A stretch of 10,920 bases of DNA, taken from positions 1 to 10,920 of the forward strand of contig RKCM01000054.1 in assembly GCA_014858325.1 (NCBI GenBank). Reading direction: 5' to 3'. The position numbers and the translations under genes were made by a program. This document shows, one piece after another, positions 1-4,928 of the stretch. This DNA comes from Oscillospiraceae bacterium. GTDB taxonomy: Bacteria > Bacillota > Clostridia > Oscillospirales > Ruminococcaceae. Numbering within the stretch: position 1 is the first letter of the stretch; each line of letters opens with the position of its first letter. The notes beneath the pieces are model-generated. The model was not told the origin of the DNA and did not search any database. It was given only the letters and a program-made list of their open reading frames with translations.

Positions 1-170
1 GGGGTGCGGGCCGCATCCAGCGGCAGGGGCAGCAGGATATAATCCGCCAGCGCCACCTGTTCCGCACCGCCCACGGCATAGCCCGCCCGGGCCAGCGCCC
101 GGCCAGCCGCCGCCTGCCGGGCATCGGTGCCAATGACGGCAAAGCATTTGGGGGCCGTTGTTTTCTCCAT
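1..170 (-). CDS. dpaA: Probable dipicolinate synthase subunit A, N-terminal part
   Basis: Only the first 56 codons are in the window; the rest lies beyond base 1. Translation from the ATG at 168-170 contains FAVIGTDARQ followed by a short helix-like stretch, then ADYILLPLPLDAA. The pattern of a nucleotide-binding strand with G-x-D-x-RQ and then a D-x-I-LPLP strand is what I recall from subunit A of dipicolinate synthase (SpoVFA/DpaA). That enzyme makes the spore-core chelator dipicolinate in the mother cell, together with a flavoprotein subunit B. A purine-rich ribosome site (AGGGAAGG) lies just before the ATG. The rest of the protein would show whether the family call holds. The main alternative is another small Rossmann-fold dehydrogenase. 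Confidence 0.55.
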   Translation of the reverse strand, partial: MEKTTAPKCFAVIGTDARQAAAGRALARAGYAVGGAEQVALADYILLPLPLDAART

Positions 171-203
171 GCCTTCCCTCTCCCCTCTCTCACAGCGTCT
201 GGG

Positions 204-232
204 CCATTGTATGCCGCAGGGCGCGGGAGGGT
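204..232 (-). promoter_or_regulatory. Possible mother-cell sigma (SigK/SigE-like) promoter of dpaA
   Basis: On the minus strand CATACAAT (206-213) lies about 36 bases before the dpaA start. An AC dinucleotide (231-232) sits 17 bases upstream of its CATA. This resembles the SigK pattern AC-N17-CATANNNTA, although the last base is G rather than A. The -10 also resembles that of SigE. The two-base -35 makes chance matches easy, so this rests mainly on gene identity and position. Confidence 0.3.
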
Positions 233-235
233 GCA

Positions 236-291
236 GGCAAACAAAAAGCCCCGGAAGTACTCCCTGTGATCCAGGAAGAGCTCCCAAGGCT
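236..291 (-). terminator. Terminator after the toxin-antitoxin module
   Basis: On the minus strand, arms 281-291 and 247-257 pair over 11 positions, three of them G-U, with a smaller CCTG/CAGG helix inside. A CTTTTTGTTTGCC tail follows. It begins 17 bases after the antitoxin stop codon. Confidence 0.6.
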
Positions 292-307
292 TTGGCTTTT
301 CACTTTT

Positions 308-580
308 TCACTCAAACGAAATCCGAAGCTTTTTTCCCATACAGGACGCCATCTTCTGCAAAAACTCCAAGGACGGGTTTACATTTCCGTTCTCAAAGCG
401 AGAGATATTTGCCTGTGCGGTCCCCATTCTTTCAGCCAACTCTTTTTGGGTCAAGCCCGCTTCCTTGCGCGTCATGACCGCCGCACGAATCGCTTCGTAC
501 TCCGGCCCGAGCCGCTCGTATTCCTCTCTGACCTCCGGCTTTTCAGAGAAAACTTTCTCCTTGTAATCGCTATATTTCAT
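308..580 (-). CDS. XRE/HigA-family antitoxin with helix-turn-helix
   Basis: This 90-residue protein has a charged N-terminal arm (residues 1-35, including EVREEYERLGPEYEAIRAAV). A Cro/C1-type helix-turn-helix follows at about residues 37-65 (TRKEAGLTQKELAERMG, then TAQANISRFENG). The ending, NPSLEFLQKMASCMGKKLRISF, is typical of HigA-type antitoxins, which bind and neutralise their toxin and repress their own promoter. It lies directly downstream of a RelE/HigB-like toxin gene, on the same strand and with the same low GC. The toxin-first order is characteristic of higBA-type modules. AGAAAGG lies about 12 bases before the ATG. A 26-codon frame ends two bases before this ATG, so translation is probably coupled to upstream ribosomes. 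Which toxin it neutralises is inferred from adjacency. Confidence 0.85.
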   Translation of the reverse strand: MKYSDYKEKVFSEKPEVREEYERLGPEYEAIRAAVMTRKEAGLTQKELAERMGTAQANISRFENGNVNPSLEFLQKMASCMGKKLRISFE

Positions 581-582
581 AA

Positions 583-663
583 TTAGTGCAGGCCTTTCTG
601 CTGTTCAGCATACTCGTTCGCGTTGTCGTTGTCGTTCGCGTTGTCGTTGTCGTTCACATTCAT
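583..663 (-). CDS. Unrecognised 26-residue mini-ORF bridging toxin and antitoxin
   Basis: An ATG at 661-663 overlaps the toxin's TGA stop (660-662) in the ATGA arrangement typical of translational coupling. The frame runs 26 codons to a TAA at 583-585, leaving two bases before the antitoxin ATG. The peptide is MNV, then NDNDNA twice, then NEYAEQQKGLH. The repeat comes from an 18-bp tandem duplication. I recognise no family. It may be a coupling peptide that carries ribosomes from toxin to antitoxin. It may instead be a former C-terminal tail of the toxin, now separated by a frameshift. There is no strong ribosome site of its own, so expression would depend on re-initiation. Confidence 0.4.
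   Translation of the reverse strand: MNVNDNDNANDNDNANEYAEQQKGLH
614..655. repeat. 18-bp tandem repeat, 2.3 copies
   Basis: Two exact copies of an 18-bp unit (plus strand TCGTTCGCGTTGTCGTTG) occupy 614-631 and 632-649, followed by six more matching bases. The length is a multiple of three, so copy-number change would keep the mini-ORF frame open. It lies wholly between the toxin stop and the antitoxin start. Confidence 0.85.
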
Positions 664-1001
664 CGATGTCTTTGTTTATAATCTTCTGCGCGTTTTTTGG
701 CGGTTTCAATTTCCCTTGGCGGCGTTTTCTGCGTCTTTTTCACAAAGCCATGCAGAAGGACTAAGGTATCTCTTTGCCATACAATATAAAAAATGCGAGA
801 GATATCACTAGAAAATTTGATTCGAAGCTCCCAAATGTCCTCTTCGATGTGTTTTACATGCGGCTCTTTCAGCGCCGTACCGCACTCCGCCAAAAGTTCG
901 ATTTCTCGAAACGCTTTTGACTGGTGCTTTGCCGGGAGCGAATCCAAAAATTCTGCTACGACTTCTTTTCCATCCGCAGTCGCGTATAGTTCAACGTCCA
1001 G
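660..1001 (-). CDS. RelE/HigB (phage Gp49-like) toxin, start codon abnormal
   Basis: The protein resembles Gp49-like HigB/RelE toxins, ribosome-dependent mRNA interferases. Evidence is VELYATADGKEVVAEFLDSLPAK near the start, then IELLAECGTALKEPHVKHIEEDIWELRIKFSSDISRIFY and the conserved C-terminal HGFVKKTQKTPPREIETAKKRAEDY. The family is about 110 residues, so the frame should begin near 1000. Its upstream part has no ATG, GTG or TTG before the stop at 1011-1013. The only standard start is TTG at 945-947, which has no ribosome site and would remove about 18 conserved residues. I chose CTG at 999-1001; ATA at 1002-1004 is nine bases after a G-rich stretch. An ATG at 1009-1011 is out of frame by one base. 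The gene may use a rare start, be mutated, or carry a sequence error. Confidence 0.75.
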   Translation of the reverse strand: MDVELYATADGKEVVAEFLDSLPAKHQSKAFREIELLAECGTALKEPHVKHIEEDIWELRIKFSSDISRIFYIVWQRDTLVLLHGFVKKTQKTPPREIETAKKRAEDYKQRHR

Positions 1002-1051
1002 TATCGTCCATCACCCCCCGTGTAAAGACTGTTGGCCGCTTTACTATCTAT

Positions 1052-1081
1052 AATATATCACATCGGATATGTTTGTGTCAA
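1052..1081 (-). promoter_or_regulatory. Promoter of the toxin-antitoxin module with possible operator
   Basis: The -35 is a perfect TTGACA (1076-1081) and the -10 is TATATT (1052-1057), spaced 18 bases. Between them lies an inverted repeat ATATC-N6-GATAT (1055-1070), well placed for the HTH antitoxin to repress its own operon. The promoter match is seen directly; operator function is inferred. Confidence 0.6.
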
Positions 1082-1119
1082 GTAAACCCGGCTTCTTTTT
1101 CGATCGATCGCTTTTTCGG

Positions 1120-1160
1120 CAAACAAAAAGCCCCGAACAGGGCAGGTGCCTTGTCCGGGG
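1120..1160 (-). terminator. Terminator of the small lipoprotein gene
   Basis: On the minus strand CCCCGGACAAGGC pairs with GCCCTGTTCGGGG around a short loop, followed by CTTTTTGTTTGCC. It starts 26 bases after the lipoprotein stop codon. Confidence 0.85.
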
Positions 1161-1185
1161 TGTGGTATTCCGTTGTTAGAACAGA

Positions 1186-1626
1186 TTACTTGTTAACGGT
1201 CTGAGTCTGATCCAGAGCCTTGGAAACGACAGCAATATAATCGTTGTTCTTGCCTTCGACAACCTTAACGCCGATCTCGATCTTCTTGTCGCTGTTCTTT
1301 GCAGAAACATTGACCAGCTTCTCGTTGACGGACTTAGCCTTGTCGTTGCGATTATCGTTGGTGGGCTTCTTGACGATCACATAGTTGTAAACAACCTTGT
1401 CGATGATGACGATGCCATTGCTCTCGTCATCCTTATGCTCGTTCCAAGCCTTCTGAGCCTCGTCATCCAGGTCCTTCTTGTGGGTGTAAGTAGACTTGCT
1501 GACATCGTTCAGAGCGTCAACCAGCTTCTTCTCAGCGAGGTTGTCGCTAACAGCACAGCCAGTCAGCATAGACAGAGCCATGACGCAAACGAGGGCAGCA
1601 GCCATCAGTTTCTTAAATGCTTTCAT
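1186..1626 (-). CDS. Small secreted lipoprotein of unknown function
   Basis: The 146-residue product starts MKAFKKLMAAALVCVMALSM, a classic lipoprotein signal peptide. It is followed by the lipobox LTGC with Cys24 as the expected lipid anchor. The mature part is hydrophilic, lysine- and aspartate-rich, with a central strand-like segment NGIVIIDKVVYNYVIVKK and a second one, IEIGVKVV. I recognise no family; it is probably tethered to the outer face of the membrane. The ATG at 1624-1626 is preceded by GGAGG with normal spacing. An in-frame codon eight residues upstream would spoil the signal peptide. The gene has its own promoter and terminator, so it is monocistronic. Confidence 0.8.
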   Translation of the reverse strand: MKAFKKLMAAALVCVMALSMLTGCAVSDNLAEKKLVDALNDVSKSTYTHKKDLDDEAQKAWNEHKDDESNGIVIIDKVVYNYVIVKKPTNDNRNDKAKSVNEKLVNVSAKNSDKKIEIGVKVVEGKNNDYIAVVSKALDQTQTVNK

Positions 1627-1690
1627 TGTTGTATCCTCCGTAAAGATCAAATAAACCCCAGCAACTGCCAGCCGAGTGCGGACAGTTTGC

Positions 1691-1731
1691 TATGCTAAAG
1701 TCAGCATACGCCTTTTTTGCGCTCTTGTCAA
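1691..1731 (-). promoter_or_regulatory. Promoter of the small lipoprotein with overlapping dyad
   Basis: The -35 is TTGACA (1726-1731), the spacer 17 bases and the -10 TATGCT (1703-1708). A perfect inverted repeat, TATGCT-N6-AGCATA (1691-1708), covers the -10 and the likely transcription start. It could be a repressor site. The leader to the ATG is about 70 bases. Confidence 0.65.
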
Positions 1732-1833
1732 GATTTCACAGGGATTTCATCATTTTGCCCAATGGCAGGGCGTCTGTTCTTGTCGCTCTGTCCAAAGCAG
1801 GCAAAGGCGGGCGGGCTTTGCGGCAAACAAAAA

Positions 1834-1856
1834 CTCCCCCGGCAGTATGCCGGAGG
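1834..1856 (-). terminator. Terminator of the coaX-oxidoreductase-ECF operon
   Basis: On the minus strand CTCCTCCGGCA pairs with TGCCGGGGGAG (one mismatch) around a three-base loop, followed by TTTTTGTTTGCC. It lies about 65 bases past the stop of the ECF gene, with no terminator seen earlier in the operon. Confidence 0.7.
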
Positions 1857-1922
1857 AGCCTGGAAATCCTATATCTTCACCCAGAGGGAAGCGTCCCTGA
1901 CAAAAACGTTTCTGCCTTTGCG

Positions 1923-2522
1923 TTACTTTAGGAATTTCGCCACGGCACGGGCCACGATGCCGCCCAGAATGCCGGAGACGAGGAACTCTGCCACGCCCTG
2001 CACGCCGACCAGCAGGACGACGAACATCAGGGGGTTGGCTGCGCCCTTGACGGACACGAGGTTCTGGACATAATCGCAGCCGTAGAAAGCCAGCACGATG
2101 TAGCCCATGAAGAAGACCGTGTTCAGGAAGGGGGCGCTCATGGCGCTGACGAGGTAGCTCCAGGTGCCGGGCTTATCCAGACCCTTGAGGCCCTTGAAGA
2201 TGAGGCCGGCGCACAGGCCCATCAGCATACGCATGCCCACGCAGAGGATGAAGGTGTTGACGGGGCTGACCTGGAACAGTGCGCCCGTCATGGCCGAAGC
2301 GCCGGTGACAGCGTCGTAGAAGCTGACGGCGCCAAACACGCCGCCCAGAACGGCACCCGCTGCGGGGCCCATGGTGATGGCACCCACCGCGATGGGAAGG
2401 GTCAAAAAGCTCATGTAAAGCGGGCCCACGGGCACGCTGCCCAGGCCGATGGCCTTCATGACCAGCTCAATGGCGACCAGCAGTGCCAGCCGGGTGAGGG
2501 TGCGAAGATCGTTGTTTTTCAT
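1923..2522 (-). CDS. panT: ECF transporter S component, probably for pantothenate
   Basis: The protein is 199 residues and largely hydrophobic, with about six membrane segments, e.g. RLALLVAIELVMKAIGLG, ITMGPAAGAVLGGVFGAVSF and LMFVVLLVGVQGVAEFLVSG. This is the size and pattern of the substrate-binding S component of energy-coupling factor vitamin transporters. The N-terminal P-x-GPLYMSFLTLPIAVGAI-x-MGP-x-AG-x-x-x-G block is a typical S-component signature. These work with a shared EcfA/EcfA'/EcfT module, which is not encoded here. Substrate is inferred from context: the gene is in one operon with pantothenate kinase and opposite coaBC. The ATG at 2520-2522 lies ten bases after AGGAGG; a TTG two codons upstream would be only four bases away. 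Riboflavin or another vitamin cannot be excluded from sequence alone. Confidence 0.75.
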   Translation of the reverse strand: MKNNDLRTLTRLALLVAIELVMKAIGLGSVPVGPLYMSFLTLPIAVGAITMGPAAGAVLGGVFGAVSFYDAVTGASAMTGALFQVSPVNTFILCVGMRMLMGLCAGLIFKGLKGLDKPGTWSYLVSAMSAPFLNTVFFMGYIVLAFYGCDYVQNLVSVKGAANPLMFVVLLVGVQGVAEFLVSGILGGIVARAVAKFLK

Positions 2523-2528
2523 ATTCAA

Positions 2529-2643
2529 TTTTCCTCCTGCTGCCGTTCCGCCCTTATTTGTCGGATACGGCGCAAACCTGCCCGCAAAGTGCGGGGCTGT
2601 TTTTCTGATCTGTCAGGGAACTCCCGAACGGGAGAAAAGCTTG
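2529..2643 (-). other. Intercistronic leader of the ECF gene with two hairpins
   Basis: This 115-base gap contains CTCCCG-TT-CGGGAG (about 2622-2635) and CCCGCA-CTT-TGCGGG (about 2580-2595) on the minus strand. Neither has a U-tract, so they look like mRNA processing or stability structures rather than terminators. I see no clear promoter and no recognisable riboswitch. Confidence 0.45.
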
Positions 2644-3636
2644 TTAGTCACAGGGAAATTTTATGCCGGCCGAGCGTCTTGCCGCCGTCAGCACCCGGCT
2701 GACGGCCACGGAGGTGTCCAGCATCCGGCTGCACAGCTCCTGATCGCCGCCCGCGATGGCCCGGGCAAAGGCGTCGAACTCCGCCGCCTGCCGGGGACGG
2801 CCCCCGTTTAGGTTGAAATGCTCCTCCTTGCCCTCGTTGAGGTGGAGGGTGACGCCGCCGCAGTAGTTGGCGGTGGATTTTTGCAGAATATAGCCCTTGG
2901 TGCCCTGGATGACGTACCGGGCGGGGGCACCGCAGTCTTTCGCCGCCATGCTCACGGCCTTGAAGCCGCTGTAATCCATGGTGAGGATGCCGCTGGTGTC
3001 GATGCCCTGATCCATGTTGGCGGCATACACCGCCCGGTTGGGCTCGCCGAACAGGCCGACGATGTAGCTAATGTTGTAGACGTTCAGGTCCATCAGCGCG
3101 CCGCCCGCGCACTTGGGGTCGAACGAGGGGGCAACTTTGCCCGCGCAGAAAGCGTCGTAGCGGCTGGAGTACTGGCTGAAATTGCACTGCACCAGCTTCA
3201 CGGTGCCGATGCGGGGCAGCAGCTCCCGAATCTTGCTGTAGTTTTCCAGATACTGGGTGGTCATGGCCTCAAACAGGAACACCTTTTTGTGCCGGGCCAG
3301 CGCCGCCAGCTCTTCGGTCTGGGCGGCCGTCGGGGTCATGGGCTTTTCCACGATGACGTGCCTGCCCGCTTCCAGTGCCACCTTCGCGTAGCGCGCGTGC
3401 TGGATGTTGGGCACGGCCAGATACACCACGTCCACCCACTGCAAAAGCTCCAGATAATTGGTGGTGTGCTGCGGCACGCCGTACTGGGCGCAGAGCTCCG
3501 CGGCCAGCGGCTCACTGCGGGGAGTGGAGCACACCGCCTGCACTGCAAAGGGCGACTCCGGCCCGGCCAGCCAGGGCAAAAACTCCCGCACGATCATCCC
3601 GGTGCCCAGAATGCCGAGTTTCATCTTCTGTTCCAT
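2644..3636 (-). CDS. Gfo/Idh/MocA-family NAD(P)-dependent oxidoreductase
   Basis: The product is 330 residues, normal for the family. The N-terminal Rossmann domain (about 1-125) shows LGILGTGMI (7-15), the strand VDVVYLAVPNIQHARYAKVALEAGRHVIVEKPM and the diagnostic EKP at 97-99. The C-terminal substrate/dimer domain includes GGALMDLNVYNISYIVGLFGEP, the usual G-x-x-x-D-x-x-x-Y/H-x-x-x motif. Such enzymes oxidise or reduce sugars, inositols or related hydroxyl compounds; the substrate cannot be told from sequence. The gene begins 24 bases after the coaX stop, on the same strand, so it is almost certainly cotranscribed with coaX and the ECF gene. Its role there is unclear. A second ATG at codon 5 is also usable; both have purine-rich sequence upstream. 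Confidence 0.9.
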   Translation of the reverse strand: MEQKMKLGILGTGMIVREFLPWLAGPESPFAVQAVCSTPRSEPLAAELCAQYGVPQHTTNYLELLQWVDVVYLAVPNIQHARYAKVALEAGRHVIVEKPMTPTAAQTEELAALARHKKVFLFEAMTTQYLENYSKIRELLPRIGTVKLVQCNFSQYSSRYDAFCAGKVAPSFDPKCAGGALMDLNVYNISYIVGLFGEPNRAVYAANMDQGIDTSGILTMDYSGFKAVSMAAKDCGAPARYVIQGTKGYILQKSTANYCGGVTLHLNEGKEEHFNLNGGRPRQAAEFDAFARAIAGGDQELCSRMLDTSVAVSRVLTAARRSAGIKFPCD

Positions 3637-3660
3637 TCTTCCGTTTTCCTATCCTCTTCC

Positions 3661-4575
3661 TCAGCCCGCCTTGGCTTCGGTTTCCTCCCGCCGCTCCCGG
3701 CGGAAATTGCGGCGGCGGCGGAAATTGTTCTGCCCGTGGGGGCGTTTGCCGCCGTGGGGTGCACCCTTGTGGTGGTGGGCGCCGCCCTCCCGGCTCTCAA
3801 AGGCCGGGGCATTGAGCTGGTACAGCAGGGCAAGACCCTTCAGCAGCAGCTCGGGGTCGTACACCAGCGGGTGGCGGCACAAGGGCGTGACATACTTGGC
3901 CAGCCCTCCCGTGACCACCAGCGTGGCGGGGCGGCCCAGCTCTTCCTCGATGCGGGCGGTGATGCCGTCCAGCAGCACCGCCGTGCCCAGCACCGAGCCG
4001 GAGAGCATGCAGCTCTCGGTGTCCACGCCGACGGCGTTTTTGGGCGACGACAGATGGACCTGCGGCAGCTGAGCGCAGCGTTCCCCAAGGGCCCGCAGGC
4101 CGGTGGAAAGGCCCGGGCAGATGACGCCGCCCCGGAAGACCCGGTCCTCGTCCACCACATTGAAGGTGGTGGCGGTGCCCAGATCCACCGTTACCACGGG
4201 CAGCGGAAAGTGAGCCGCCGCGTAGGCCGCATCCACGATGCGGTCCTTGCCCACGGTGTGGGGGTCGGGCACGCCCATGGTCAGCCCGGTGTGGATCTCG
4301 GGCGAGACGATGACGGGCTTTTTGCCCGTGTAGTGGCGGGCGCACTCGGCCAGCGCCCCCGTGATGGAGGGCACGACGCTGGTAAGCACAGCCCCCTCAA
4401 AGCGGATGGGGCGCTCCGGGTGGCGGCGGTGGGAGAACACCTTCTCCATTTCGGCCCGGTACTCCGCCGCCGTGCGGGTGCGCACCGTATCCATGTGGGC
4501 CACAAAGCATACACGTCCGTCCTTGATGCCCCCCAGGGCGACGGTGGTGTTGCCTATATCAATGGCAAGAATCAT
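3661..4575 (-). CDS. coaX: Type III pantothenate kinase with extra basic C-terminal tail
   Basis: CoaX phosphorylates pantothenate, the first step of coenzyme A synthesis. Seen motifs are DIGNTT (6-11, phosphate loop), GKDR (109-112, Asp111 as likely catalytic base), DLGTATT (131-137) and GGVICPGL (149-156), all in the usual order. The ordinary family length is about 255-260 residues, ending near LALLYQLN. This protein is 304 residues. The last 50 form a low-complexity tail rich in His, Lys and Arg (GGAHHHKGAPHGGKRPHG, then FRRRRNFRRERRE). The start is the ATG at 4573-4575, with GAGGAA about nine bases upstream; the in-frame extension to 4683 would translate a repeat element and is rejected. 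It heads an operon with the oxidoreductase and ECF genes and is divergent from coaBC. Confidence 0.95.
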   Translation of the reverse strand: MILAIDIGNTTVALGGIKDGRVCFVAHMDTVRTRTAAEYRAEMEKVFSHRRHPERPIRFEGAVLTSVVPSITGALAECARHYTGKKPVIVSPEIHTGLTMGVPDPHTVGKDRIVDAAYAAAHFPLPVVTVDLGTATTFNVVDEDRVFRGGVICPGLSTGLRALGERCAQLPQVHLSSPKNAVGVDTESCMLSGSVLGTAVLLDGITARIEEELGRPATLVVTGGLAKYVTPLCRHPLVYDPELLLKGLALLYQLNAPAFESREGGAHHHKGAPHGGKRPHGQNNFRRRRNFRRERREETEAKAG

Positions 4576-4594
4576 ATATTCAGTTCCTCGTTGG

Positions 4595-4692
4595 AACCCT
4601 CTCAGTCTCGCATTCGCTCGACATTGCCCCTTTCTGTCGCTTACGCGACATCTTCCCCCGGCCGGGGGAAGTCTTCCCACCAAAGGGGGAGC
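4595..4692 (+). repeat. Palindromic repeat, copy 1 (forward, divergent)
   Basis: It starts AACCCTCTCAGTC and contains hairpin TGTCGC-TTAC-GCGACA and a perfect 20-base palindrome CTTCCCCCGGCCGGGGGAAG. It ends AAAGGGGGAGC. It has the architecture of the other three copies (4740-4796, 6121-6170, 6284-6340) but is longer and more diverged. It ends 20 bases upstream of the coaX start. Confidence 0.7.
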
Positions 4693-4739
4693 TCATTGCG
4701 GCTTTGGATCTCGGTTTCAGCGGAACCCAGCCTAAGAGG

Positions 4740-4796
4740 CAGCATGACCTCGCCCTTTGGGAGAGGTGGCATCGCACAGCGATGACGGAGAGGGTT
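4740..4796 (-). repeat. Palindromic repeat, copy 2 (reverse)
   Basis: Read on the minus strand it is AACCCTCTCCGTC, hairpin CATCGC-TGT-GCGATG, then CCTCTCCC-AAA-GGGCGAGG with one mismatch. It faces copy 1 in inverted orientation, so together (4595-4796) they form a compound element with AACCCTCTC outer ends. Confidence 0.7.
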
Positions 4797-4816
4797 TTTC
4801 ATTATCAATTCAAGTT

Positions 4817-4845
4817 ATTTTACCGCATTTTGGCCCAAGATACAA
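4817..4845 (-). promoter_or_regulatory. Possible promoter of the coaX operon
   Basis: On the minus strand TTGTAT (4840-4845) and TAAAAT (4817-4822) are separated by 17 bases. If used, the mRNA leader would be about 235 bases and would contain both palindromic repeats. Confidence 0.4.
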
Positions 4846-4863
4846 GCCCACAGAAAGATTTTG

Positions 4864-4892
4864 TTGTGCTGGCGGGGCTTTTGCATTATACT
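4864..4892 (+). promoter_or_regulatory. Possible promoter of coaBC
   Basis: TTGTGC (4864-4869) and TATACT (4887-4892) are spaced 17 bases, giving a leader of about 30 bases before the coaBC ATG. The same -10 region reads TATAAT on the other strand, so it could also serve coaX. Confidence 0.45.
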
Positions 4893-4928
4893 AAGGAGAG
4901 GAATCCCAACAAACAGGAGGTTTTTTGG

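Noticed and set aside
614..655. Tandem repeat as a CRISPR array or iteron
   Set aside because: There are only 2.3 direct 18-bp copies without spacers, and no replication or Cas gene nearby.
2529..2643. Riboswitch before the ECF gene
   Set aside because: Two hairpins are present, but I could match no known vitamin riboswitch core.
4576..4683. 36-residue N-terminal extension of coaX
   Set aside because: It would translate a palindromic repeat and push the DIGNTT loop away from the N-terminus, whereas the internal ATG has a ribosome site and gives the usual start.
2818..4785. Long plus-strand open frame of 655 codons opposite coaX and the oxidoreductase
   Set aside because: It is antisense to two clear enzymes; GC-rich coding DNA commonly leaves the opposite frame open. 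Its translation is low-complexity Gly/Ala/His-rich with no motif.
4704..4928. 75-residue N-terminal extension of coaBC
   Set aside because: It runs through a repeat and the promoter region; the ATG at 4929 has a perfectly placed AGGAGG.
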